Positions 46,616 to 55,097 of a stretch of 64,000 nucleotides of DNA are shown one piece after another. The position numbers were made by a program, and so were the translations under genes. How positions within the stretch are numbered: position 1 is the stretch's first letter; the number at the start of each line of letters is the position of its first letter. The DNA is from Terribacillus sp. DMT04 (GTDB taxonomy: Bacteria; Bacillota; Bacilli; Bacillales; Amphibacillaceae), in NCBI RefSeq assembly GCF_019056395.1, contig NZ_CP077639.1:1924001-1988000 (forward strand), in the 5' to 3' direction. The notes below the pieces were generated by a model. It saw only the letters and a program-made list of their open reading frames with translations. It made no database searches and was not told the DNA's origin.

Positions 46616-47431
46616 TTAATCAGAAAACAGCTGGCTGCGGACTGTTAAGATGCTATTCGCTGTTTCCTCAACTGCTTTATTGGATACATCGATTACGCGG
46701 CATCCAATTCGATCCACAATCTTATCAAAATGCTCCAATTCATGGTTGATGCGATCAATATTAGCATAGCTCGCTTGATCACCAAGTCCAAGTGCTTTCA
46801 GACGTTCTTTGCGGATGTTGTTCAACTTTTCCGGACTGATACGAAGACCGATGCATTTAGCCGGGTCAACTTGAAACAATTCTCGAGGCGGTTCGACTTC
46901 CGGGACAATTGGGACATTGGCTACTTTCAATCGCTTATGTGCTAAATACTGAGAAAGCGGCGTTTTAGATGTACGAGATACACCGATAAGCACAATATCC
47001 GCACGAGAGATACCGCGCGGGTCGCGGCCATCATCATAGCGCACAGCAAACTCAATTGCTTCAATTCGGCGGAAATAATCTTCATCCAGACGGTGAACAA
47101 GACCAGGCTGGAGCTTTGGTTCTTGATGGAACATATCCGCCATTGCATCCATGAGCGGTCCCATTAAATCAATGCAAGCAATTCCTTGTGCTTTTGCTTC
47201 ATTGGTAAGGTATGAGCGAAAATCTGGGTTCACCATTGTGTATGCAATGATGGATGGTCGTTCACTGGCTTGCCTTAGCGTCTCTTCTAGTATCGTCGTG
47301 TTTTCTACATAAGGAACCCGCAGCAATTCAAAAGGCTCTTCCATGTGAAATTGGCTGAGCGCCGCTTTCACAACTAACTCCGCTGTTTCCCCTACTGAGT
47401 CTGATACAACAAAGACAATTGGTTTCTCCAT
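46616..47431 (-). CDS. yqfL: Pyruvate, water/phosphate dikinase regulatory protein (DUF299)
   Basis: The 271-residue protein belongs to the bifunctional kinase/phosphorylase (PSRP) family. The start [15 protein letters not shown] and the P-loop-like [14 protein letters not shown] near residue 150 are diagnostic. Relatives phosphorylate and dephosphorylate pyruvate phosphate dikinase or PEP synthase. In B. subtilis YqfL is co-transcribed with ccpN and affects CcpN activity. ATG at 47431 follows GGGAGG. Confidence 0.93.
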   Translation of the reverse strand: MEKPIVFVVSDSVGETAELVVKAALSQFHMEEPFELLRVPYVENTTILEETLRQASERPSIIAYTMVNPDFRSYLTNEAKAQGIACIDLMGPLMDAMADMFHQEPKLQPGLVHRLDEDYFRRIEAIEFAVRYDDGRDPRGISRADIVLIGVSRTSKTPLSQYLAHKRLKVANVPIVPEVEPPRELFQVDPAKCIGLRISPEKLNNIRKERLKALGLGDQASYANIDRINHELEHFDKIVDRIGCRVIDVSNKAVEETANSILTVRSQLFSD

Positions 47432-47452
47432 CGGTTTCCCTCCCGGATTCAT

Positions 47453-48085
47453 TTACATAAGTTCATTTCTAGCAAGTTCAACGAATGCTTTTGTGATTGT
47501 CGTTTTTGTAATACGGCCAACTACCTTGGCACCTGCTTCACTCGATCTCTCGATAACAGGCAAACTATCGATTTGTTTTTCAATCAAACGATTAGCCGCT
47601 TCAACTAATAGCTCATCTGGATAGCAGACCGCCACGTTTGGCATCCGCGTCATGATAATATGGACTGGAATTTCCTGCAGTACTTGATTCCCGATACTCG
47701 CTCGCAGCAAATCTTTCCGAGAAACTACCCCAACAAGATTGTTATCCTGGTCCACCGCAAACAATGTACCGACATCACTGAGGAACATGGCACTGATGGC
47801 ATCATAAGCAGAATCATCTTCCTTTACGACGATAGGCATTGATTGGAATGCATCCACTTTGTATTTCATCAGTTTTTCTGTAATGATCTCCGAGCCTGTC
47901 TTGCCTGTATAGAAGTAACCAACACGAGGTCTTGCATCAAGGAAACCGACCATCGTGAGAATTGCTAAATCTGGACGAAGCGTTGCTCGAGTCAGATTCA
48001 AACGTTCCGCGATCTGTTCACCCGTTATCGGACCTGCTTCTTTTACAATCGCAATTATTTGCTGTTGTCGTTTAGACAAATCCAT
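47453..48085 (-). CDS. ccpN: Gluconeogenesis repressor CcpN
   Basis: The 210-residue regulator has an N-terminal winged helix (SKRQQQIIAIVKEAGPITGE, residues ~4-60) and two CBS domains (about 75-205). CcpN represses gapB and pckA under glycolytic conditions in B. subtilis. Of three in-frame starts the ATG at 48085 has the best distance to AGAGGTG. The gene lies between glyS and yqfL as in B. subtilis. Confidence 0.93.
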   Translation of the reverse strand: MDLSKRQQQIIAIVKEAGPITGEQIAERLNLTRATLRPDLAILTMVGFLDARPRVGYFYTGKTGSEIITEKLMKYKVDAFQSMPIVVKEDDSAYDAISAMFLSDVGTLFAVDQDNNLVGVVSRKDLLRASIGNQVLQEIPVHIIMTRMPNVAVCYPDELLVEAANRLIEKQIDSLPVIERSSEAGAKVVGRITKTTITKAFVELARNELM

Positions 48086-48113
48086 GTTCATCACCTCTAT
48101 CCAAGAACTGCCC

Positions 48114-50201
48114 TCATTGGACCTGCTTCCACTGTATTTTTGTCACATCTGCATAGCTTAAAATCAATGCAGCCAATTGATTTAACAGCGACAAGCGGTT
48201 TGTTTTTAGATTCTTATCTTCGGTCATTACCATCGTATGGTCAAAGAATGCGTGAATGCTGTCAGTAAATGACGCAAGCGTATCCAGCGCTTCTTTCGCC
48301 TGTCTGTTCGCAGCCGCATCCATGTATACACTACGCTTTTCTTGCAGCATACGATATAGCTCTTTTTCATATTCGTTTTCGAATAGAGCTTCATCTACTC
48401 CTTCATCTGATCCTTTTTTCGCCAAGTTAATAACTCGGCCAAGCGCTTCTTGGACAGATTTAAAAGCTTCATCTTGACGCAGCGGTTCAAGCGCCTTCGC
48501 TCTGGCAAGCGCATATGGATAATTGCCAATCTGAACGGCCAGTACGGCATCAATTACATCATACGTTATCTGTTCTTCTTTCAACAGCTGGTTCGCACGC
48601 TGATAAAAGAAGCTGCGAATATCCTCTGTGTATTTTTCTCTTTCTACAGTTGGCAGCGATTGTTCCTCGAATAATGCAATCGTGCGCTCTACTAGTTCTT
48701 CAACCGTAACCTGCCAATCGGTTTTCAAAAGCATCTGGATAATACCAGCTGCTTGACGGCGCAACCCGTATGGATCTTGGGAACCTGTCGGAACATTGCC
48801 GATGACCATGCTTCCAATAATCGTATCGAGTTTGTCTGCGATACTAACAATTGTACCTTCTGTTGACTCTGGAAGCGCGCCATGAGAGGAGTTCGGCATA
48901 TATTGTTCCCGAATGGCTTGTGCTACCTGTTCGTTTTCTCCGAAATGACGGGCATACTTTTCCCCCATGATTCCTTGAAGTTCAGTAAATTCATTTACCA
49001 TGTTCGTTACAAGATCAAATTTAGCAATACTTGCTGCGCGTTCGGCGCGAGCAGCAGTCTCTTTGTCTACGCCTGCAGCGTCACTGATCATGCTTGCAAT
49101 CTTCGTCACGCGATTGACTTTATCCTGCAAAGTACCAAGCTCTACTTGATAAATCATCTTAGAAAGCTTTTCTAAGTTTTTCTCAATTGACTGTGCTTTA
49201 TCTTCGGCGTAGAAAAATTCCGCATCTTGAAGTCTTGCACGTAATACTTTCTCGTTACCGCGTGCAACGTTTTCCAAGTGGTCACTATTCCCGTTACGCA
49301 CACCGATAAAATGCGGAAGCAGCTTGCCAGCAGTATCTCTGACTGGGAAATAACGCTGATGTTCCTTCATGCTTGTGATTAGTACTTCTTGCGGCAATTC
49401 TAAGAATTCCGCTGCATAATCACCATGAAACACGGTTGGATATTCAACCAGATACAATACTTCTTCCAACAAATCCTCATCAATTGGAATTTGCCAGCCA
49501 TTCGCTGTTTCCAATTGATGAATAGCATCTACAATCATCTCTTGGCGTTTCACTTGATCTACAATAACAAACTGATCTGCCAATACCTTTTCATAATTAG
49601 CAGGCTCATCAATTGTTGCTGTCTCTCCAAGGAAACGGTGGCCATACGTCAAATTGGATGCTTTCGTTCCAGCAACCTCCATTGGAATGACTGATTCACC
49701 ATAAAGCGAAACAATCCAGCGTATTGGACGTGCATAACGCAAACTGCCAGAGCCCCAGCGCATATTTTTCGGGAAGTGCAGGCTTAAAAGCACATCCTTA
49801 AACGATGGCAGCAGCTCTTCTGCATGCTGTCCTTTTACGAATTTCTTCACAAAAATATATTCTGTTCCCTCTACGTCTTTTGTGTAAATATCTTCGACAG
49901 TCGCGCCTTGTCCGCGTGTGAAGCCTTGTGCTGCTTTTGACCATTCACCTGCGTCGTCTTTCGCGATACGAAGTGCTGGTCCTTTTACTTCTTCTTCAAC
50001 ATCGGGCTGCTTTTCAGATAGAGACAAAATAGATACTGCGACACGTCTTGGTGTTGCCTGTACCTTTACTTTATCAAAGGAAAGACCTAGATTTTTCAGC
50101 CATTCTGCTGTTTTCGCCTCTAGCTGGCTAATTGTTCCAGGCAAGAAACGTGCCGGCATTTCTTCTAAACCGATTTCGAATAATACATCCTTATTCTGCA
50201 T
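48114..50201 (-). CDS. glyS: Glycyl-tRNA synthetase beta subunit
   Basis: The 695-residue subunit starts [21 protein letters not shown], typical of the beta chain of the alpha2beta2 enzyme that charges tRNA-Gly. An HD-like region and a C-terminal anticodon-binding domain follow. It overlaps glyQ by 11 bp; the ATG at 50201 is spaced correctly from GGAG, the one at 50207 too close. Confidence 0.96.
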   Translation of the reverse strand: MQNKDVLFEIGLEEMPARFLPGTISQLEAKTAEWLKNLGLSFDKVKVQATPRRVAVSILSLSEKQPDVEEEVKGPALRIAKDDAGEWSKAAQGFTRGQGATVEDIYTKDVEGTEYIFVKKFVKGQHAEELLPSFKDVLLSLHFPKNMRWGSGSLRYARPIRWIVSLYGESVIPMEVAGTKASNLTYGHRFLGETATIDEPANYEKVLADQFVIVDQVKRQEMIVDAIHQLETANGWQIPIDEDLLEEVLYLVEYPTVFHGDYAAEFLELPQEVLITSMKEHQRYFPVRDTAGKLLPHFIGVRNGNSDHLENVARGNEKVLRARLQDAEFFYAEDKAQSIEKNLEKLSKMIYQVELGTLQDKVNRVTKIASMISDAAGVDKETAARAERAASIAKFDLVTNMVNEFTELQGIMGEKYARHFGENEQVAQAIREQYMPNSSHGALPESTEGTIVSIADKLDTIIGSMVIGNVPTGSQDPYGLRRQAAGIIQMLLKTDWQVTVEELVERTIALFEEQSLPTVEREKYTEDIRSFFYQRANQLLKEEQITYDVIDAVLAVQIGNYPYALARAKALEPLRQDEAFKSVQEALGRVINLAKKGSDEGVDEALFENEYEKELYRMLQEKRSVYMDAAANRQAKEALDTLASFTDSIHAFFDHTMVMTEDKNLKTNRLSLLNQLAALILSYADVTKIQWKQVQ

Positions 50202-51081
50202 GCTCATCCGCTCCTTCTTTCAGCATCGGGAAGCCCAATCGCTCCCGCTCTGCTACATAGCTCTTCGCGATAGATCTAGCTAGGTTTCGCACTCTGCCAA
50301 TATAACCGGTACGCTCTGTTACAGAGATAGCTCCCTTCGCATCAAGTAAGTTAAATGTGTGCGAACATTTGAGTACATAGTCATAAGCTGGGAAAACAAG
50401 CCCTTGATCCATGATTCGCTTTGCTTCTTTTTCGTACATATCAAACAGCTGGAACAGCATATCCGTATCGGATTCCTTGAATGTATACGTAGAATGCTCG
50501 AATTCAGGCTGCTTGAAAATATCAGCAACCGTCACACCATCCGTCCACTCAAGATCAAATACATTTTCTTTGTCCTGAATGTAGGAAGCAAGACGCTCCA
50601 AACCATATGTAATCTCAACAGAGACTGGTTTTGCTTCTAGGCCTCCGATTTGCTGGAAGTAAGTGAATTGGGTAATTTCCATTCCATCCAACCATACTTC
50701 CCAGCCAAGTCCAGCAGCACCAAGTGTCGGGTTTTCCCAGTTATCTTCTACAAATCGAATATCGTGCTTTAATGGATCAATACCCAGTTTGCGAAGAGAC
50801 TCTAAATAAAGTTCCTGAATATTATCAGGTGATGGTTTCATAATAACCTGGAATTGGTGATGCTGATAAAGACGGTTTGGATTCTCACCGTAGCGACCAT
50901 CTGCCGGGCGGCGTGAAGGCTCCACATAAGCCACATTCCATGGCTCAGGGCCGAGGCTGCGCAATAAAGTCATCGGACTCATCGTTCCGGCACCTTTTTC
51001 TACATCATATGCCTGCATTAGAAGACAGCCTTGATCTGACCAATGCTTTTGTAATGTCAAAATCATATTTTGGATATTCAT
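50191..51081 (-). CDS. glyQ: Glycyl-tRNA synthetase alpha subunit
   Basis: The 296-residue catalytic subunit binds glycine and ATP. It carries the class II motifs, for example [20 protein letters not shown] near residue 52 and [10 protein letters not shown] near 137. It is the first gene behind a T-box leader and should be induced when uncharged tRNA-Gly rises. Confidence 0.97.
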   Translation of the reverse strand: MNIQNMILTLQKHWSDQGCLLMQAYDVEKGAGTMSPMTLLRSLGPEPWNVAYVEPSRRPADGRYGENPNRLYQHHQFQVIMKPSPDNIQELYLESLRKLGIDPLKHDIRFVEDNWENPTLGAAGLGWEVWLDGMEITQFTYFQQIGGLEAKPVSVEITYGLERLASYIQDKENVFDLEWTDGVTVADIFKQPEFEHSTYTFKESDTDMLFQLFDMYEKEAKRIMDQGLVFPAYDYVLKCSHTFNLLDAKGAISVTERTGYIGRVRNLARSIAKSYVAERERLGFPMLKEGADEHAE

Positions 51082-51109
51082 TGGATTCCCTCCATCTTGT
51101 TTTCATCAA

Positions 51110-51338
51110 CGTCAGGATGGACGAAAAAATCCCGTCCTTATGCTGTTTGAACAGCATAGGGACGGGATTACCGCGGTTCCACCCTATTTGCCTCCAAAAG
51201 GAAGCCACTTTTTTGCCTTTTGCTCAGAAGTGCCTTCTCCGTCTGCCTTTGATCTGGCTCTCACTATCCCAGATTCGCTATTCAAAGGGGGGTAAGACGG
51301 ATACTACTCTTCTTCAACGCAAGCCGTCGATTTTGTCT
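51110..51338 (-). ncRNA. T-box leader of glyQS
   Basis: On the minus strand the T-box sequence AGGGTGGAACCGCGG (51171-51185) precedes a long terminator hairpin (51129-51168; ATCCCGTCC pairs with GGACGGGAT around a TATGCTGTT stem) and T run. The 5' part contains a specifier stem region. The downstream gene indicates a glycine (GGC) specifier, though I did not place it base by base. Uncharged tRNA-Gly would favour the antiterminator. Confidence 0.93.
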
Positions 51339-51340
51339 TA

Positions 51341-51370
51341 ATGATACTAAAATGCCATACTACTTGTCAA
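51341..51370 (-). promoter_or_regulatory. Promoter of glyQS
   Basis: A perfect TTGACA (revcomp of 51365-51370), an 18-bp spacer and TATCAT (51341-51346) on the minus strand, just upstream of the T-box leader. Confidence 0.75.
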
Positions 51371-51377
51371 CAAAGCT

Positions 51378-52121
51378 TTATTGCAGTTTATCTAGTTGAG
51401 ATAAAAACTTTTTGCTTTTCAGGAAGTATCCGCCATAACGTTCGTAATAGGCATCCAGCAGCTCATTGAGCAACCGTTTTGTTTCCGGCTTGACGGATAT
51501 ATTACCTATCCTGGTAATATCAATACTGGTAAAAAGCTGCAAAAGCTTTGTTACCTTATCGGATAAAACGTAAGCATCGTGGTCCAAATGCATACACCGA
51601 CGACAAAGCATGCCGCCCTCTGGTATAGAAAATTTGTAAGGCAATTCTGTATTTCCGCAATTTACACATTGATGCACGGCCGGTGCAAAGCCGCCGCGGC
51701 GGAACATCTTCAACTCATAAATAATACGTAATACATCTGCATCTTTTCCGTCATTGATCCATTCGAGCACTTGAAGCAGCTGACGGAACAAGTCTGGGTC
51801 AGGCTTATTGTTATCTGTCAGTTTATCTGTCATTTCTGCGATATAAGAAGCATAAGCTGTCTTTACGATATCTTCTCGAATGCCACGGAAACTTTGAAGC
51901 GGCTCGCCTTGCTGCATGGCTCCCATACCTGAACCAATTTGTACAAGAAACGATCCATAGATGAACGGCTGGGCAATAGCCGCCATCCGGCTCTTTGGTT
52001 TCTTCGCCCCTCGGGCCATCACAGCAACCTTGCCGCGATCTTCCGTAAAGATTGTAATAATCTTATGAGTTTCCCCGTAATCCTGCGTGCGCAGAATAAT
52101 TCCTTCTATGTTTTGGAGCAA
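51378..52121 (-). CDS. recO: DNA repair protein RecO
   Basis: The 247-residue protein loads RecA onto gapped DNA. It has an N-terminal OB fold (IEGIILRTQDYGETHKIITIF), a helical middle and a four-cysteine zinc site (CVNCGN … CRRCM, about 150-180). It lies between yqzL/era and glyQS as in B. subtilis. Confidence 0.95.
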   Translation of the reverse strand: MLQNIEGIILRTQDYGETHKIITIFTEDRGKVAVMARGAKKPKSRMAAIAQPFIYGSFLVQIGSGMGAMQQGEPLQSFRGIREDIVKTAYASYIAEMTDKLTDNNKPDPDLFRQLLQVLEWINDGKDADVLRIIYELKMFRRGGFAPAVHQCVNCGNTELPYKFSIPEGGMLCRRCMHLDHDAYVLSDKVTKLLQLFTSIDITRIGNISVKPETKRLLNELLDAYYERYGGYFLKSKKFLSQLDKLQ

Positions 52122-52144
52122 CGCTCTCTCCCCACTCCTGTTGC

Positions 52145-52303
52145 TTACATTTTCGATTGAAGCCGATTATAGTTCGGAAGTTCTATGATGTTATCTTGTC
52201 TTGGAGGTATGAGTGAATTGTACATCGTTTCAATTTCTTTCATCAATAAGTAGGTTTCAATACTCCCGGTCTTGCTAAAGATTTGCCAATGGAAATCAAT
52301 CAC
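52145..52303 (-). CDS. yqzL: Small conserved protein YqzL
   Basis: A 52-codon frame starts with GTG behind AAAGGTGG (7-base spacer) and reads MIDFHWQIFSKTGSIETYLL. The D-F-x-W … TG-x-I-x-TYLL pattern and the location between era and recO match B. subtilis YqzL (about 47). The function is unknown. Confidence 0.83.
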   Translation of the reverse strand: MIDFHWQIFSKTGSIETYLLMKEIETMYNSLIPPRQDNIIELPNYNRLQSKM

Positions 52304-52412
52304 AGGAAGTCCACCTTTCTATGTGTTTTTTTTAGAAATGAAATACAAAACTATCTCCTTCTTAGGATGACACCTTCTTCAGAATCCATGTGCTTCAAAT
52401 ATTACCATTGAC

Positions 52413-53321
52413 TTAATATTCGTCGCGGCTAAATCCGTAATCATTAAGCTGCGCTTGCTTGTTCCGCCAGTCTGGCTGCACTTTCACCCAAAGTTCAAGA
52501 AATACCTTACTACCAAGCAGCATTTCTATATCTCTGCGCGCAAGTTTACCAACTTGTTTCAGCATACTGCCTTGCTTACCAATAATGATTCCTTTTTGGG
52601 ATTTACGTTCCGTTACAATTGTCGCCTGAATGAAAACTTTCTCGGTTGTGCTATGACGATTCTCAATTGCTTCAATAACCACAGCAATTGAATGCGGTAT
52701 TTCTTCACGTGTTAAATGCAGTACCTTTTCACGAATCAATTCACTAACAATGAAACGCTCCGGATGATCTGTTACTTGATCTTCAGGGTAATACTGCGGT
52801 CCTTCTGGAAGATAGCCCTTTAACGTATCCAATAAATGAGCCGTGTTGTTTCCTTCCAGTGCACTAATAGGAACAATCTCTGCAAAATCCAACTTGTCCT
52901 TATACTGCTCGATAAGTTCAAAAAGCTTATCTGGGTGAATCTTATCAATTTTATTCAAAACAAGGAAAACTGGATTGTTAACCTTCTGCAGCCGCTCAAG
53001 AATGAACTGATCTCCCCGTCCATAGCCTTCCTCTGCATTGACCATAAACATGACAGCGTCCACTTCATTCATTGTGTTTTCTGCAGTCTTTACCATAAAA
53101 TCACCGAGCTTATGCTTCGGTTTATGGATACCAGGCGTATCAATAAAGATGAACTGTGCGTCATCTTGTGAAAGCACCCCTTGAATCCGATTACGCGTCG
53201 TCTGCGGCTTATCACTCATAATAGCAATTTTCTGCCCCACGAAACGATTTAACAAAGTTGATTTTCCTACATTCGGTCTCCCGATGATGGAAATAAAACC
53301 AGAACGAAATTCTTCTACCAT
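52413..53321 (-). CDS. era: GTPase Era
   Basis: The 302-residue GTPase matures the 30S subunit by binding the 3' end of 16S rRNA. G1 GRPNVGKST is at 14-22, G3 [10 protein letters not shown] near 61, G4 NKID near 124, and the KH domain ([21 protein letters not shown], residues 230 on) is C-terminal. The ATG at 53321 is preferred; a TTG six codons earlier overlaps the GGAGG site. Confidence 0.96.
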   Translation of the reverse strand: MVEEFRSGFISIIGRPNVGKSTLLNRFVGQKIAIMSDKPQTTRNRIQGVLSQDDAQFIFIDTPGIHKPKHKLGDFMVKTAENTMNEVDAVMFMVNAEEGYGRGDQFILERLQKVNNPVFLVLNKIDKIHPDKLFELIEQYKDKLDFAEIVPISALEGNNTAHLLDTLKGYLPEGPQYYPEDQVTDHPERFIVSELIREKVLHLTREEIPHSIAVVIEAIENRHSTTEKVFIQATIVTERKSQKGIIIGKQGSMLKQVGKLARRDIEMLLGSKVFLELWVKVQPDWRNKQAQLNDYGFSRDEY

Positions 53322-53440
53322 GCTGTTATATTCCTCCAAGTACTAGTACGACAATAACCTCAAGTACTATTAAAATGTTGTATCTCTATCTTACTACAAA
53401 TCCCCCGCCACTTCACCCATTCGACAAAAGGTCTTATTAA

Positions 53441-54185
53441 AATCAAAAGCGGAAAAGGCCGGTTAGAAACGGAACGATAAGTGAGAAGGCCCAGAGTAAG
53501 GCGATTTTCCTTACGCAGGGACTTATCGCTTATGGTGTAGTTTCTGGCCTTTGGAGCTAGACGACAATCAAAAGCGGAGAAGACCGTTTAGAAACGAAGT
53601 GGTAAGCAAGAAAGCCCAGAGTGGGTGCAGTTCCCACGTCGGGATTTATTGCTTACAACGCAGTTTCTGGTCTTCGGAGCTGGACGACAATCAAAAGCGG
53701 AGAAGACCGTTCAGAAACGAAGTGGTAAGCAAGAAAGCCCAGAGTGGGTGCTGTTCCCACGTCGGGATTTATTGCTTACAACGCAGTTTCTGGTCTTCGG
53801 AGCTGGACGACAATCAAAAGCGGAGAGAACCGGTTAGAAACGAAGAAATAAGTGAGAAGGCCCAGAGTAAGGCGATTTTCCTTACGCAGGGACTTATCGC
53901 TTATGGCGAAGTTTCTGGTTCTCGGAGCTAGACGACAATCAAAAGCGGAAAAGGCCGGTTAGAAACGGAACGATAAGTGAGAAGGCCCAGAGTAAGGCGA
54001 TTTTCCTTACGCAGGGACTTATCGCTTATGGTGTAGTTTCTGGCCTTTGGAGCTAGACGACAATCAAAAGCGGAAAAGACCGTTCAGAAACGAAGAAATA
54101 AGTGAGAAAGCCCGGAGTAAGGCGTTTTTCCTTACGCAGGGATTTATCGCTTATGGCGAAGTTTCTGGTTCTCGGAGCTGGATGC
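53441..54185. repeat. Six tandem ~124-bp units, each a long nested hairpin
   Basis: Units start at 53441, 53566, 53689, 53812, 53937 and 54062, each beginning AATCAAAAGCGG and (except the last) ending GAGCT(A/G)GACGAC. Units 1 and 5 are identical; 2 and 3 differ at two bases. Each unit folds as nested stems: outer arm (for example GAAGACC with GGTCTTC), AGAAAC with GTTTCT, an 8-bp stem (GTAAGCAA/TTGCTTAC or ATAAGTGA/TCGCTTAT), CCC with GGG, and a tip stem (GTGGG/CCCAC or GTAAGG/CCTTAC) with a 7-base loop. Symmetric internal loops separate them. Stem changes between units are mostly compensatory. No credible gene lies here. The array separates era from dgkA. Confidence 0.92.
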
Positions 54186-54245
54186 AGAAAACTAAATCCG
54201 AGAACACGTAAGAAACCCCAGCCTCTCTCCTGCCTCCTGTCCTCA

Positions 54246-54277
54246 CAAGAAAAACCGTCCATAAAGAACGGTTTTTA
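54246..54277 (-). terminator. Terminator of the phoH-region operon (after dgkA)
   Basis: AAAAACCGT pairs with ACGGTTTTT around a 9-base loop, overlapping the dgkA stop. Minus-strand transcription should end here, before the repeat array. Confidence 0.75.
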
Positions 54278-54655
54278 CAAAACAGAAAGCAATTCCGGTA
54301 TGAAAACAATCAAGCCGACACAAATAGCGGTAATGGCTGCAACAAAGACAGCACCCGCTGAGATATCCTTGATTAGGCCGACTGCTTTGCTTTGTTCTGG
54401 TGACAGGTGGTCCATCATGAGTTCGACGACTGTGTTAATCATCTCTGTCACGATGACAAAACCGATGCTTAAGAGCACAGCCGCCCACTCTGCTGCTTCT
54501 ATACGAAACAGCACGCCCGCTAACAGAACAAGGAACGTCGCTATTGTATGGATCCGAAAATTCCTCTCATGGACAAATGTCCATCGAATACCGTTCCACG
54601 CATAGCGAAATCCAATGCCGGTCTTAGTTTTCTTCTCGTTTGAGTCCGAAGCCAT
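54275..54655 (-). CDS. dgkA: Undecaprenol kinase / diacylglycerol kinase family
   Basis: The 126-residue membrane enzyme has three helices and the family motif TEMINTVVELMMDHLSPEQS near residue 70, with catalytic E and metal ligands. In Gram-positives this family phosphorylates undecaprenol. It overlaps ybeY by 32 bp. In B. subtilis cdd would follow; it is absent here. Confidence 0.93.
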   Translation of the reverse strand: MASDSNEKKTKTGIGFRYAWNGIRWTFVHERNFRIHTIATFLVLLAGVLFRIEAAEWAAVLLSIGFVIVTEMINTVVELMMDHLSPEQSKAVGLIKDISAGAVFVAAITAICVGLIVFIPELLSVL

Positions 54656-55097
54656 TCAAAATCTCCTCTTGTCTTCCGAACATCTTCTTTTCATCTGCTT
54701 CATTCATATGATCATAGCCAAGCAAGTGGAGGAATCCATGTAAAGCAAGAAAACCAAGCTCGCGCTCCAAACTATGCTCATATTCCTCCGCCTGCTCTTT
54801 CGCCATATCAACGGAAATAATTATATCCCCGTAGACGACTGGAAGTTCTTCTCCAATAATCTGTGTCTCGCCTTCTCCTTCTTCTTGCATGGCAAAAGAG
54901 ATAACATCTGTCGGGGTATCTTTTTGGCGATAATTTCGGTTAATCACCTGAATCTCCTCATTATCAACAAACGTAATAGAGATCTCCGCCTCCTTCGTAA
55001 TGTCCTCTGCATCTGCAGCGTATTGAATTAATCTGTCAATCAGATCAATATAGTCTTCTGTGACAGAATTTGTATTATCATGAAAATCAATATGCAT
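54624..55097 (-). CDS. ybeY: Endoribonuclease YbeY (rRNA maturation)
   Basis: The 157-residue metal-dependent RNase has the signature HGFLHLLGYDH near residue 122, giving three zinc-binding histidines. It acts in 16S rRNA 3'-end processing and quality control. It is coupled to pgpH through a TAATG junction. Confidence 0.95.
   Translation of the reverse strand: MHIDFHDNTNSVTEDYIDLIDRLIQYAADAEDITKEAEISITFVDNEEIQVINRNYRQKDTPTDVISFAMQEEGEGETQIIGEELPVVYGDIIISVDMAKEQAEEYEHSLERELGFLALHGFLHLLGYDHMNEADEKKMFGRQEEILNGFGLKREEN

Noticed and set aside
53551-53931. Open frame of 126 codons with repeated ELDDNQKRRRPFRNEVV-type peptide
   Set aside because: It is the readthrough of the 124-bp hairpin units; the frame breaks in other units, has no ribosome binding site, and the variation follows stem pairing rather than codons.
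53441-54185. CRISPR array
   Set aside because: Units are repeated whole with no unique spacers; the similarity covers the entire unit and no cas genes are near.
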